NCBI RefSeq assembly: GCF_040750475.1
Contig: NZ_JABJVY010000009.1
Location: forward strand, 62,001 to 126,000
Direction of reading: 5' to 3'
DNA length: 64,000 bases
From: Amorphus sp040750475
GTDB lineage: Bacteria; Pseudomonadota; Alphaproteobacteria; Rhizobiales; Amorphaceae
Each line of letters starts with the position of its first letter. The first letter of the stretch is position 1. Under the pieces are notes generated by a model. It made no database searches and was not told the DNA's origin. It saw nothing but the letters and a program-made list of their open reading frames with translations. Shown one piece after another: positions 8,340 through 17,200 of the stretch. Both the position numbers and the translations under genes were made by a program.

Positions 8340-9608
8340 TCAGGCGAGCCAGGGCGGGAGGCTGTCGAGCCCGATCAATTCTTCGTAAGACGGCCGCCGG
8401 CGGATGACGTGGAAGTCGCCTCCGTTGACCAGCACCTCCGGAACCAGCCGGCGCGTGTTGTAGGTTCCGGCCTGCACCGCCCCGTAGGCACCCGCCGTCA
8501 TCACCGCCAACAGATCGCCGCGCTCCGCCGCCGGAACCAGCCGATCCAGGGCGAGATAGTCACCGGTTTCGCAGACCGGCCCGACCACATCGGTGCGCAC
8601 GGCCTCACGCACCGCCACCCGCTCGTCGACCGCCATGATGCGATGATAGGCGTCGTAGAGCGTGGGCCGCACCAGATCGTTCATGCCGGCATCGACGATC
8701 AGGAAGTCCTTTTCCTCGCCGTGCTTGCGGAAGATGACTTGGGTGACCAGGATGCCGGCATTGCCTGCGATCATCCGGCCCGGCTCCAGGATGATGGAGC
8801 AGCCGAAGCGGTTGCCGTGGCGCCGGATCACCTCTGCATAGGCCTCCGGACGCGGCGGATCGGACACGGCCTCGTCGTAGGGAATGCCGAGACCGCCGCC
8901 GAGATCGACATGTTCGATGGTGTGGCCGTCGGAGCGCAGCTCCTCCACCAGCGAGCCCATCACCGCGAATGCCTGATCGAAGGGATCGAGCTCCGTGATC
9001 TGGGAGCCGATGTGCATGTCGACGCCAATCACCCGCAGGCCGGGCAACCGTGCGGCTTGGGCATAGACCCCCCGTGCGCGGTCGAACGGAATTCCGAACT
9101 TGGTTTCGCGGTGACCGGTGGCGATCTTCTTATGGGTCTTGGGGTCGACGTCCGGATTGATGCGCAGCGACACCGGCGCCACGCGCCCCATGTCGACCGA
9201 GATCTCCGACAGGCGCTTGAGCTCGGGCTCCGATTCCACGTTGAAGCAGAGGATGCCGGCTTCCAGCGCCGCGGCGATCTCGCGATCGGTCTTGCCGACG
9301 CCAGAGAAGACGATGCGCTCGGCGCGCACACCCGCGGCCAGCGCCCGGCGCAGCTCGCCTTCGGACACCACGTCCATGCCGCAGCCATGGCGGGCAAGCG
9401 TTGCGATCACCGCCTGGTTGGAGTTCGCCTTCATCGCGTAGCAGACCAGAGCCGGCATGCCCGCCACCGCTTCGGTGAAGACGGTTAGGTGGCGGGTCAG
9501 GGTCGCCGTCGAATAGACGTAAAACGGCGTGCCGACCGCCGCCGCGATCTTCGGCAGCGGCACATCCTCGGCGTGCAGGACGCCGTCGCGATAGTCGAAA
9601 TGATGCAC
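8340..9608 (-). CDS. lysA: Diaminopimelate decarboxylase LysA
   Basis: The last enzyme of lysine synthesis, converting meso-diaminopimelate to L-lysine with pyridoxal phosphate. The PLP lysine lies in CYAMKANSN (K60 from the chosen start), HIGSQI and the glycine-rich DLGGGLGI bind the cofactor, and CETGDYLALDR carries the conserved active-site cysteine. A GTG start at 9608 with GGAG eight bases upstream gives 422 residues, the usual length; the longer open frame adds 41 poor residues. In relatives the gene follows argH and lptM directly; here hicAB intervenes. Confidence 0.95.
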   Translation of the reverse strand: MHHFDYRDGVLHAEDVPLPKIAAAVGTPFYVYSTATLTRHLTVFTEAVAGMPALVCYAMKANSNQAVIATLARHGCGMDVVSEGELRRALAAGVRAERIVFSGVGKTDREIAAALEAGILCFNVESEPELKRLSEISVDMGRVAPVSLRINPDVDPKTHKKIATGHRETKFGIPFDRARGVYAQAARLPGLRVIGVDMHIGSQITELDPFDQAFAVMGSLVEELRSDGHTIEHVDLGGGLGIPYDEAVSDPPRPEAYAEVIRRHGNRFGCSIILEPGRMIAGNAGILVTQVIFRKHGEEKDFLIVDAGMNDLVRPTLYDAYHRIMAVDERVAVREAVRTDVVGPVCETGDYLALDRLVPAAERGDLLAVMTAGAYGAVQAGTYNTRRLVPEVLVNGGDFHVIRRRPSYEELIGLDSLPPWLA

Positions 9609-9756
9609 CCGTTCGCTCCGGGTTCGGGGAAGTCGACTGGCGCCATTCCTGGCGCGCTCGAATTTGATGGAGAACTCGCGAAGTCGGCTCGCGAGCGCTC
9701 TTGCTCTACATGCTTCGCTCAGCTTGGCCAAGCGCAGCCGTTGTCACTTGAGGTAT

Positions 9757-10191
9757 TCACGCAGCATCTTCGATGCCGATGACGATCCGTCGGCCCAGGA
9801 TCCCCAACACTTCGTCGATCGTTCCGATTTTCGTCCGATGCATAGGGTCCAGAATGCGGCGTGCCTCGGTTTCCCCCTTCCCGATCCGGCGGGCGAACTC
9901 CGATTTGGTAAAACCTGAAGCGCGGAAGGCATCAAGAACGGCGATCTTGAGGCTGTCGGTCGCGTCCGGTGCGACCAGATGCTCATCCTCCTCAGCCGGC
10001 GAAGCTGGCGGGATGGGCCGGCCAAGTCCCGGATATTGAAGAAGGGCAAGACCCAGCGCGTCGCTCGCCTCCGCAAGCGCCTCTTCGCGCGTCTCCCCGT
10101 CTGAGACCACTTCGGGCACATCGCGAAAGGTGACGACGAAGCCACTCTCGTCGCCGCTTTCGATGGTGGCCGGATAGCTCAGGACCAGCAT
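9757..10191 (-). CDS. hicB: HicB-type antitoxin
   Basis: The 144-residue product has the two HicB parts: an N-terminal partial RNase H-like fold (YPATIESGDESGFVVTFRDV, then a helix with EEALAEASDALG) that would cover the toxin, and a C-terminal helix-turn-helix (SGFTKSEFARRIGKGETEARRIL) for autoregulation. ATG at 10191 has GAGGG eight bases upstream; the longer open frame to 10329 reads through the toxin gene in another frame and is not used. The start lies ten bases after the hicA stop, so the two genes are translationally close. Confidence 0.9.
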   Translation of the reverse strand: MLVLSYPATIESGDESGFVVTFRDVPEVVSDGETREEALAEASDALGLALLQYPGLGRPIPPASPAEEDEHLVAPDATDSLKIAVLDAFRASGFTKSEFARRIGKGETEARRILDPMHRTKIGTIDEVLGILGRRIVIGIEDAA

Positions 10192-10201
10192 GTCTTCGCC
10201 C

Positions 10202-10399
10202 TCAACCGAGACCCAGGGCCTTTCGAATCTTGCGGGCCGGTTTCGGGTCGATATCGCGACTTGGAATCGTTGAGAAACGATCTCCGACCCAAACCAGCGC
10301 ATGTCCTCCCTTGCCGCGCCGCTTTTCAAGGCGAAAGGACAGCCCGTTTTCTCGAGCTTCTTCCTTCAATTCGCCCGGAAACCGCTAGCGCTTGTTCAC
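10202..10399 (-). pseudogene. hicA: HicA-type toxin with an early in-frame amber codon
   Basis: On the minus strand a frame ending at 10202 encodes a HicA mRNA-interferase core, ELKEEARENGLSFRLEKRR followed by GKGGHALVWVGDRFSTIPSR and a DIDPKPARKIRKALGLG end; the GGHAL stretch carries the catalytic histidine. A GTG at 10399 with an AGGGG/GGGAC ribosome site would be the natural start, but codon 5 is TAG (10385-10387). Either the gene is a nonsense pseudogene, or translation begins at a TTG (10369) after the stop, giving 55 residues. It is too short to appear in ordinary gene calls. The paired antitoxin is intact. Confidence 0.7.
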
Positions 10400-10420
10400 G
10401 TCCCGCCCCTCTCGGCAAAT

Positions 10421-10440
10421 CTCGCACAAAAATGTGCGAG
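10421..10440. promoter_or_regulatory. Palindrome upstream of hicAB, likely operator
   Basis: CTCGCACA and TGTGCGAG form a perfect 8-bp inverted repeat around AAAA, 21 bases upstream of the hicA GTG. HicB proteins with a helix-turn-helix bind such palindromes to repress their own operon. There is no T tract after it in either direction, which argues against a terminator for lptM. Confidence 0.55.
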
Positions 10441-10450
10441 ACTCAAACGA

Positions 10451-10636
10451 TCAAAGCAGCGGATCGAGGATGAAGTGGCGGGTGCCGTCGGGATTGAGCT
10501 TCGGCTCCTGCTTCGGGGCGGAGGGATCCGGGGTCGGCGCATAGGGGCCGGCCTTGCGCCCGCAGGCGGACAATGTCAGCGCCAGACACACGGCCAATGC
10601 CGCACCCACGACGATAGGACGGTGTTTCAAACTCAA
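10451..10636 (-). CDS. lptM: LptM-type lipoprotein
   Basis: A 61-residue lipoprotein with signal peptide and lipobox LTLSACG, followed by the short RKAGPYAPTPDP tail typical of LptM (formerly YifL). LptM helps mature the LptDE translocon that inserts lipopolysaccharide. The preferred start is TTG at 10636, with GGGAGG about eight bases upstream; the longer open frame to 10750 would overlap argH. Between argH and lysA is its usual place. Confidence 0.82.
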   Translation of the reverse strand: MSLKHRPIVVGAALAVCLALTLSACGRKAGPYAPTPDPSAPKQEPKLNPDGTRHFILDPLL

Positions 10637-10688
10637 GGGTTCGCCTCCCAGCGTACGCGGCAGCCGCAACGGTCGTCGACCGTCTTGA

Positions 10689-12086
10689 TCATCCGGACCG
10701 ACCCTCCCGGTCAAGCCGTCGCCGCCAGCGCTTCGCCTGCGCGCGCACATTCTTCGGCGCGGTTCCGCCGTAACTGATCCTGCTCGCCACCGATTTGGCC
10801 ACCGACAAAACGCCCTTCACGCGCTCGTCGATGCGGTCGTCGACGACCTTCATCTCCTCCACGGTGAGCTGGTCAAGCCCGCGCCCGCTCTCCGAGGCGA
10901 GCGCCACGATCCGACCGGTGACGTGGTGCGCCTCGCGGAAGGGAAGCCCCGCCTCGCGCACCAGCCAGTCGGCGAGATCCGTCGCGGTGGAATAGCCGCC
11001 GCCGGCCGCCCGGCGCATGGCTTTTTCGTTGGGCACCAGGTCGCGGACCATGCCAGTGGTCGCCGCCACGCAGAGCGTCAGGGTCGGCAGCGCATCGAAC
11101 ACCGGCTCCTTGTCCTCCTGCATGTCCTTCGAATAGGCGAGCGGAAGCCCCTTCATCACCGTGACCAAGGTGGTCAGCGCACCCAGGATGCGGCCGGTTT
11201 TTGCCCGCACCAGCTCGGCGGCGTCCGGGTTGCGTTTTTGCGGCATGATCGACGACCCGGTCGTGAACTTGTCGGAAAGCGTCACGAACGAGAACGGTGC
11301 GGAACACCAGATCACGATTTCTTCGGCGAGCCGGGAAAGATGCAGCGCGCAGATCGTCGCGTCCGAAAGCGCTTCCAGCGCGAAGTCGCGGTCTGAGACT
11401 GAGTCCATGGAGTTCGCCGTTGGTCGATCGAAGCCGAGCGCTTTGGCCGTCGCCTCGCGATCGATCGGAAAGGCCGTGCCGGCAAGGGCCGCCGCCCCGA
11501 GCGGACATTCGTTGAGCCGGGCGCGGGCATCGGCAAAGCGGCCACGGTCCCGTCCGATCATCTCCACATAGGCCATCAGATGATGACCGAAGGTTACCGG
11601 CTGGGCGGTCTGCAGGTGAGTGAAGCCCGGCATGATCGTCGCCGCATGAGCCTCCGCCTGGTCCAGGAAGGCGGCCTGCAGCTCCGCCAAGGCCTGATCG
11701 ACGGCATCGACGGCATCGCGGACCCAGAGCCGGAAATCGGTCGCCACCTGATCGTTGCGCGAGCGGGCGGTGTGCAGCCGACCGGCCGCCGGCCCGATCT
11801 TCTCGGCAAGCCGCGCCTCGATATTCATGTGGATGTCTTCGAGCGCGCGCGAAAATGTGAACGCCCCGTCGCGGATCTCCGTCTCGATCGCGTCGAGCCC
11901 GGCAAGAATCGCCTCGCCGTCCTCCTTTGTGAGGATCGATTGGGCCACCAACATCCGAGCGTGAGCCCTCGAGCCGGCGATGTCCTGGCCAGCCAGCGTC
12001 TTGTCAAAATCGATCGAGGCGTTGATTTCCTCCATGATGGCATCGGGCGCGCTCTCAAACCGTCCGCCCCACATCCGATTGCTCAT
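10689..12086 (-). CDS. argH: Argininosuccinate lyase ArgH
   Basis: Cleaves argininosuccinate to arginine and fumarate in the cytosol. The 465-residue protein from ATG 12086 (MSNRMWGGRF) shows the fumarase/aspartase signature GSSIMPQKRNPD with the catalytic serine, plus HTARSRNDQVATD and the TFGHHLMAY motif. Sixteen further residues of open frame upstream are not conserved-looking. It diverges from the TlpA-type gene with 57 bases between starts, so the two share a promoter region. Confidence 0.96.
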   Translation of the reverse strand: MSNRMWGGRFESAPDAIMEEINASIDFDKTLAGQDIAGSRAHARMLVAQSILTKEDGEAILAGLDAIETEIRDGAFTFSRALEDIHMNIEARLAEKIGPAAGRLHTARSRNDQVATDFRLWVRDAVDAVDQALAELQAAFLDQAEAHAATIMPGFTHLQTAQPVTFGHHLMAYVEMIGRDRGRFADARARLNECPLGAAALAGTAFPIDREATAKALGFDRPTANSMDSVSDRDFALEALSDATICALHLSRLAEEIVIWCSAPFSFVTLSDKFTTGSSIMPQKRNPDAAELVRAKTGRILGALTTLVTVMKGLPLAYSKDMQEDKEPVFDALPTLTLCVAATTGMVRDLVPNEKAMRRAAGGGYSTATDLADWLVREAGLPFREAHHVTGRIVALASESGRGLDQLTVEEMKVVDDRIDERVKGVLSVAKSVASRISYGGTAPKNVRAQAKRWRRRLDREGRSG

Positions 12087-12143
12087 CTCACCATCACCTT
12101 CGTCGCCGCTTCCGATTCTGCGCATCGCAACCATTTAGAGGCC

Positions 12144-12803
12144 ATGTCCGATCCAACGTCCAAACGCCCCTTGCTCCGTCATCCGCGCTGGTTCGCCGGG
12201 GCCGCTCTCGTCGGCATCGTGGCCGGAGTCGGCGCGGTATACGTGAGCGGCGGGTTTGCTGGCAACGCCGATGCTGCGGAATGCCGGGCCGCCGTCGATG
12301 ACGGCAAGCGTATTGCGGCCGGCGCAACGGCGACGGTGGCCGGTTTCATGGCGGCGGAGACCCCCACCGATCTTTCCGCTCTCGCCTTTCGCAATGCCGA
12401 TGGCAGCGACGTGACGCTCGCCGACTATGCCGGCAAGACCGTACTTCTCAATCTCTGGGCCACCTGGTGCGCGCCCTGCCGGGCGGAGATGCCCTCCCTC
12501 GACGCCCTGGAGAAAAAGCGTGGTACGGACGATTTTCAGGTAGTCGCCGTTTCCGTCGACACCAAGGATGACGGGCGCGCGGGTCGCTTCTTCGACGAAA
12601 CCGGGATCGACACCCTGGAACTCCACACCGAACCCACCCTGCAGCTTTTCAACACGCTGAAATCGGCGGAGCTGGTGGAGGGCCTGCCGACCACCTTGCT
12701 GATCGACAAGGCCGGCTGCCATGTCGGTAGCCTGGCCGGCGCGGCGGAATGGGATTCCCCTGAAGCGATCGCACTGATCGATGCCGCGACGAAACCGCAA
12801 TAG
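12144..12803 (+). CDS. tlpA: TlpA-type membrane-anchored thiol:disulfide oxidoreductase
   Basis: A 219-residue thioredoxin-fold protein with an N-terminal membrane anchor (about 17-37) and the redox motif WCAPC (108-112) in LLNLWATWCAPCRAEMP. TlpA-type proteins keep periplasmic cysteines reduced, chiefly for cytochrome oxidase copper-site assembly. The open frame extends far upstream through argH in antisense, but ATG 12144 is the first start after the divergent promoter. Two other cysteines (47 and about 192) fit the Bradyrhizobium TlpA pattern. Confidence 0.92.
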   Translation: MSDPTSKRPLLRHPRWFAGAALVGIVAGVGAVYVSGGFAGNADAAECRAAVDDGKRIAAGATATVAGFMAAETPTDLSALAFRNADGSDVTLADYAGKTVLLNLWATWCAPCRAEMPSLDALEKKRGTDDFQVVAVSVDTKDDGRAGRFFDETGIDTLELHTEPTLQLFNTLKSAELVEGLPTTLLIDKAGCHVGSLAGAAEWDSPEAIALIDAATKPQ

Positions 12804-12910
12804 CTGCGGTCTTCGGTTTCCAGCGATACCGAAATTATCTAGTCTCCGGCCTCCACGGGGACGCCGGCCCGCGGCCGCGCTCCGGAAACACCTTAAAGGA
12901 GAAACGGGCA

Positions 12911-13141
12911 ATGTGGGTTATCACCGCGCTGGTCGTACAGCTTGCCGCAGGTCCGACCACCTGGGTCGTCAGCGAGGCCGGCACTTTCGAGACCAAGGAC
13001 GCCTGCCAGGCCCAGATCGAATCCGCCGTTCCCAACAAGCTCGAGGATGACGATCGCGAGCGCTGGGAAGGCGGATATCAGGTCTACCAGTGCGTGAAGG
13101 TGCTCACGCCGGACAGCAACGAGCCCCCCGTTCAGGAATAG
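12911..13141 (+). CDS. Small hypothetical protein, possibly exported
   Basis: A 76-residue protein with a strong ribosome site (AAAGGAG, nine bases before ATG). The start is hydrophobic (MWVITALVVQLAAGP), either a weak signal peptide or an anchor, followed by a charged region with two cysteines (about residues 32 and 61) that could form a disulfide. I do not recognise the family. Its TAG stop is also the first triplet of a dispersed repeat. Confidence 0.7.
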   Translation: MWVITALVVQLAAGPTTWVVSEAGTFETKDACQAQIESAVPNKLEDDDRERWEGGYQVYQCVKVLTPDSNEPPVQE

Positions 13142-13168
13142 AGCGTTTCCAGGCGAAGCGGGAACCGC
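13141..13168. repeat. Dispersed repeat copy 2 at a stop codon
   Basis: GAGCGTTTCCAGGCGAAG followed by CGGGAACCGC; the family begins exactly at the TAG stop of the preceding gene. It is a short copy of the element seen complete at 39668 and 63146. Confidence 0.6.
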
Positions 13169-13179
13169 GGACGCGGCCC

Positions 13180-14025
13180 TTACCACTCCCCTTCGGTGGG
13201 GATGTTGAGGGTCGTGCCGCAATGCTTGCAGTGCACCGCATCCGGGTCGTGCCGGTTCAGGCCGCATTCCGGGCAGCGATAGTGCACCTTCGGCGGTCGA
13301 AAGATCACCTGGACCAGACGCAGGAACAGGCCGACGCCGGCGACCATAATGACCACCGCAAGCACCCGGCCGAGCGTGTCGGTTAAGGTGATGTCGCCGA
13401 AACCGGTGGTCGTCAGCGTGGTCACGGTGAAGTAGAGCGCATCGAAATAGGTGCGGATCTGCGGATTTCGGTTGTCCTCCAGGACGAACACCACCGCCGT
13501 CACCACGAACACGAAGACGGCGAGATTGAGCGTCGACTGGATCACCTCCTCGTTGCGCAGGAACCAGGAGGAGTAGCGCCTGAGGTCCTTGACCACGTGG
13601 TAGGAGCGCAACAGGCGCAGCATCCGCGCGACGCGCAGGAAACCCAGATTGTCGATAAAAGCGCTGGCGAACAGGCTGACGATCACGATAGCGTCCATGA
13701 TCGCGGTGAACCTCAGCGCGAAGCGCCACGGACGGTTCGCGATCGCCATGCGCGCCGCATAGTCGGCCACGAGAGCCAGGCCGATCACATAGTCGACCGC
13801 ATGCCAGGCGTCGGAAATCTCGAAGGTCGCCGTCACCAGGAAATAGACGATCAGCACCACGTCCAGGCACACCAGCGCCACTCGGAAACGCCGAGCGCCG
13901 GCGCTGTCGCCGTAGTAAAGGGCGCGGAGCTTGGCGCGAAGCGGCCCGACGTCCTCGTCACCGGATCTCTCCGGCGGTTGGTCTTGCGCGTCCTCGGTGT
14001 CCAATTTGCCCGCGTCGGACGCCAT
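13180..14025 (-). CDS. Voltage-gated potassium channel with C-terminal zinc ribbon
   Basis: A 281-residue ion-transport protein with six membrane segments. The S4 helix carries spaced arginines (RVARMLRLLRSYHVVKDLRR), and the pore loop has the potassium selectivity sequence TTTGFGD before S6. The C-terminus is unusual: after a short linker come CPEC and CKHC in YRCPECGLNRHDPDAVHC, a rubredoxin-like zinc ribbon. The start is taken as ATG 14025. It faces away from the macroglobulin gene, leaving a 205-base shared promoter region. Confidence 0.9.
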   Translation of the reverse strand: MASDAGKLDTEDAQDQPPERSGDEDVGPLRAKLRALYYGDSAGARRFRVALVCLDVVLIVYFLVTATFEISDAWHAVDYVIGLALVADYAARMAIANRPWRFALRFTAIMDAIVIVSLFASAFIDNLGFLRVARMLRLLRSYHVVKDLRRYSSWFLRNEEVIQSTLNLAVFVFVVTAVVFVLEDNRNPQIRTYFDALYFTVTTLTTTGFGDITLTDTLGRVLAVVIMVAGVGLFLRLVQVIFRPPKVHYRCPECGLNRHDPDAVHCKHCGTTLNIPTEGEW

Positions 14026-14230
14026 CTTCACCCCGCTTGCTGCCGCTCCTGCGTCCCGGCCAACCCCGGCACGACACCTTCTCATAATCGCGTCGGTCCC
14101 GACCGATCAAATCCGCGGAAGAGACCACCGTCGTTCATGAAATTTCCCGCGCAAGCGGTTATGGTCGCGTCCGCGGGACACAAACCGGCGGGCGCAGCCG
14201 TCGGACGACACCGGAACGGGAGTGAAAACA

Positions 14231-17200
14231 ATGGCTGGGCTTATTTTCCGCCGGCTGCTGACGCAGGGCGCACTCGTCGGAGCGCTGGCTCTCATGGCCC
14301 TCCCGGCGGCCGCCCAGAATCGCGATGTGACCACCTATCGCGACACCGACCTGCCCGGCTACGATTATCAGACGCTGAAGGAAGTTCCGCTTTCGGTCTG
14401 CGAATCGGCCTGCTTCGCCGATAGCCAGTGCAAGGCCTTCACCTACAACGAGAAAGCCCAGTGGTGCTTTCTGAAGTCCGATGTCGGTCCGCGCGAGCGC
14501 TATGTGGGCGCGATCTCCGGCGAGATTCGCGAAAGCGCTCGCCAGGCTGCTACGGCCGAACCGCTGCCGCTGCCCGACGTCGCCTTCCTGCCCGAAGACA
14601 CGGTGCGTAACGCGACGCGTTTGCGCGCGCAGGCCCTCGCTGCCGTGCGCACCGGCCAGACCATCGGCCGCTTCAACCCATCCTCGGCCGGCGGGCTCAC
14701 CGAAGGCACGGGCTGGGGCTGGATCGAGATGGCCCGCGATCTCCTGGCGGTGAAGACCGACGACTGGCGCGAAAGCCAACAGCTTCCGCAAGATGCCGCC
14801 GCCGCCGCCTATCTCGGCCTGACCCGCGCCACAACGCCGGGCGAGCAAGCGACGGCGCTTCGGGTCGCCGGCGATGCCCTGGAGCGCCAGTCGCTCTGGC
14901 GCCCCGCGATCGAAGCCCTGAAGGCGAGCCTGGCAATCCAGGAGACCGCCGATGTGCGCGAGGCTTACGAGGCGCTGCGCGCCGAGCACGGCTTCCGCAT
15001 CCTCGACTATTCCGTCGATTCCGATGCCGCCAGCCCGCGCATGTGCGTGCAGTTCTCCGAAATGCTTCAGGGCGCGCCGGCGGACCTCGCCAAATATGTG
15101 AGCGTGGAGGAAATCCGCGATCCGATCGTCTCCGCCGACGACCGGCAGATGTGCGTCGACGGGCTCGCCCACGGCAACCGCTATCATGTGACCGTGCGCG
15201 CCGGCGTGCCTTCGACCGTCGGCGAGACCCTGGAGCGCTCCGCGTCCTTCTCCATCTATGTCCGCGACCAGTCGCCGACGGCACGCTTTTCCGGCCGCGC
15301 CTACGTGCTGCCAAAGACCGGTGCCGCCGGCGTTCCGGTGACCACGATCAACACCCGCAAACTCGATATCGAGATCCTACGGATCGGCGACCGCGGCCTG
15401 GTCGGCACCGTGCGCGACGGCGACTTCCGCCGCCAGCTCTCCCCCTGGGAGGCGGAGCGCATTGCCAACGAGACCGGCGCGCGGGTCTGGTCCGGCGCGA
15501 TGGACGTGGAGATGCGCCTCAACGAGGAGATCACCACCGCCTTTCCGGTCGACGAGGCGATCAAGACCCTGGAGCCCGGCGTCTACGTGATGACCGCGAA
15601 ACCGGTGGAAAGCGACGACCCCTATTCCGGTCTCGCCACCCAGTGGTTCGTGGTCTCCGATCTCGGGCTCGCCGCCATGTCCGGTGATACCGGCGTCAAC
15701 GTGTTCGTGCGCTCGCTGGCCAGCGCCGACTCCCTGGAAAACGTCACGGTCCGCTTGATCGCCCGCAACGACCAGGTGCTTGCGGAAGGAACGACCGGCG
15801 CCGATGGCCACGTCTTCCTGGAAAATCGCGCGACACCGGCAGCCGGCGATGGCGTGACCCCTGCGTTGATCGTTGCGGAAACCGTGGCAGGCGACTACGC
15901 CTTCCTGGATGTGACCACCGCCGGGTTCGAGCTGACCGATCGTGGAGACGAGGGCCGTCCGGCGCCCGGCCCGCTCGATGCCTTCGTGGTGCCCGAACGC
16001 GGCGTCTATCGCGGCGGGGAGACCGTCTATCTGACAGCGCTGCTGCGCACCGACACGGCCGATGCCGTCTCCGACGTGCCTCTGACGCTGGTGGTCCGCC
16101 GCCCCGACGGCATGGAGGACCGGCGCTTGGTGCTCGCCTCCGATCATGCCGGCGGCTCCACCGCCGAGATCGACCTCCTCTCCACCGCCATGACCGGCAC
16201 CTGGCGGATCGCCGCCTACGGCGATCCCGACGCCGCCCCGATCGGCGAGGCGAGCTTCCTGGTGGAAGACTTCGTGCCGGAGCGCATCGAGGCCACGCTG
16301 TCGGCGCCGGAAGGTCCGGTGCAGGAAGGCGGCGAGCTCGCGATCGATCTCGACGCCCGCTATCTCTATGGAGCTCCGGCCGCGGATCTGGCGCTGGAGG
16401 GCGAGACCGTGGTCAAGCCGGCGGAGACGGTTCCCGGCTTCTCCGGCTACCGTTTCGGGCTTACCGACGATCCGGTGACGCCGCTGCGCGCACCGCTGGT
16501 GGAGCTGCCGCAGACCGGGCCGGACGGCCGGGCCGCGATCAGCGCGCGCATTCCAGAGCTTCCGGCCACCACGCGGGCGCTCGCCGCCGAGATCACCGTC
16601 CGCGTGCGCGAACCCTCCGGCCGTGCCGTGGAAGAGACCCTCTTCCGCCCGGTGGCACCGGCCGAGCCGATGATCGGCGTGAAGCCGCTCTTTGCCGACG
16701 ACCAGGTGAGCGAAGGCGGCACTGCCGGCTTCGAGGTGATCGCCATCGATCCCGACCTTTCCCGCACCAACCTCTCCAACGTCGCCTGGGAGCTGGTGAA
16801 GGTAAACCGCCGCTTCCAGTGGTACCGCGACGGCTCCGGTTGGAACTACGAGCCAATCACCTCCACCGAACGCATCGACAACGGCAGCATCGATCTTTCC
16901 AGCGGCACGCCGGCCCGAATCGCGGTTCCGGTCGACTGGGGCAACTACCGGCTGGAGCTGCACGACCCGGCAAGCGCTGCCACGGCGACCAGCGTGGCCT
17001 TCACCGCCGGCTGGGTTAGTCTCACCGGCCAGGCCGACACGCCGGACATGTTGGAGATCGGGCTGGACAAGGCCGATTACGCTCCGGGCGAGACCGCCAA
17101 GGTCCGTCTCGATCCGCGCTTTGCCGGCACGGCCGTGATCTCCGTCGTCTCCGACGAGCTCTTGCACATGGAGACCGTCGAGGTGCCCGCCGAGGGAACC

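Noticed and set aside
10421..10440. Palindrome considered as the terminator of the argH-lptM operon
   Set aside because: No T run follows on either strand, and it lies at the start of hicAB, so an operator is more likely.
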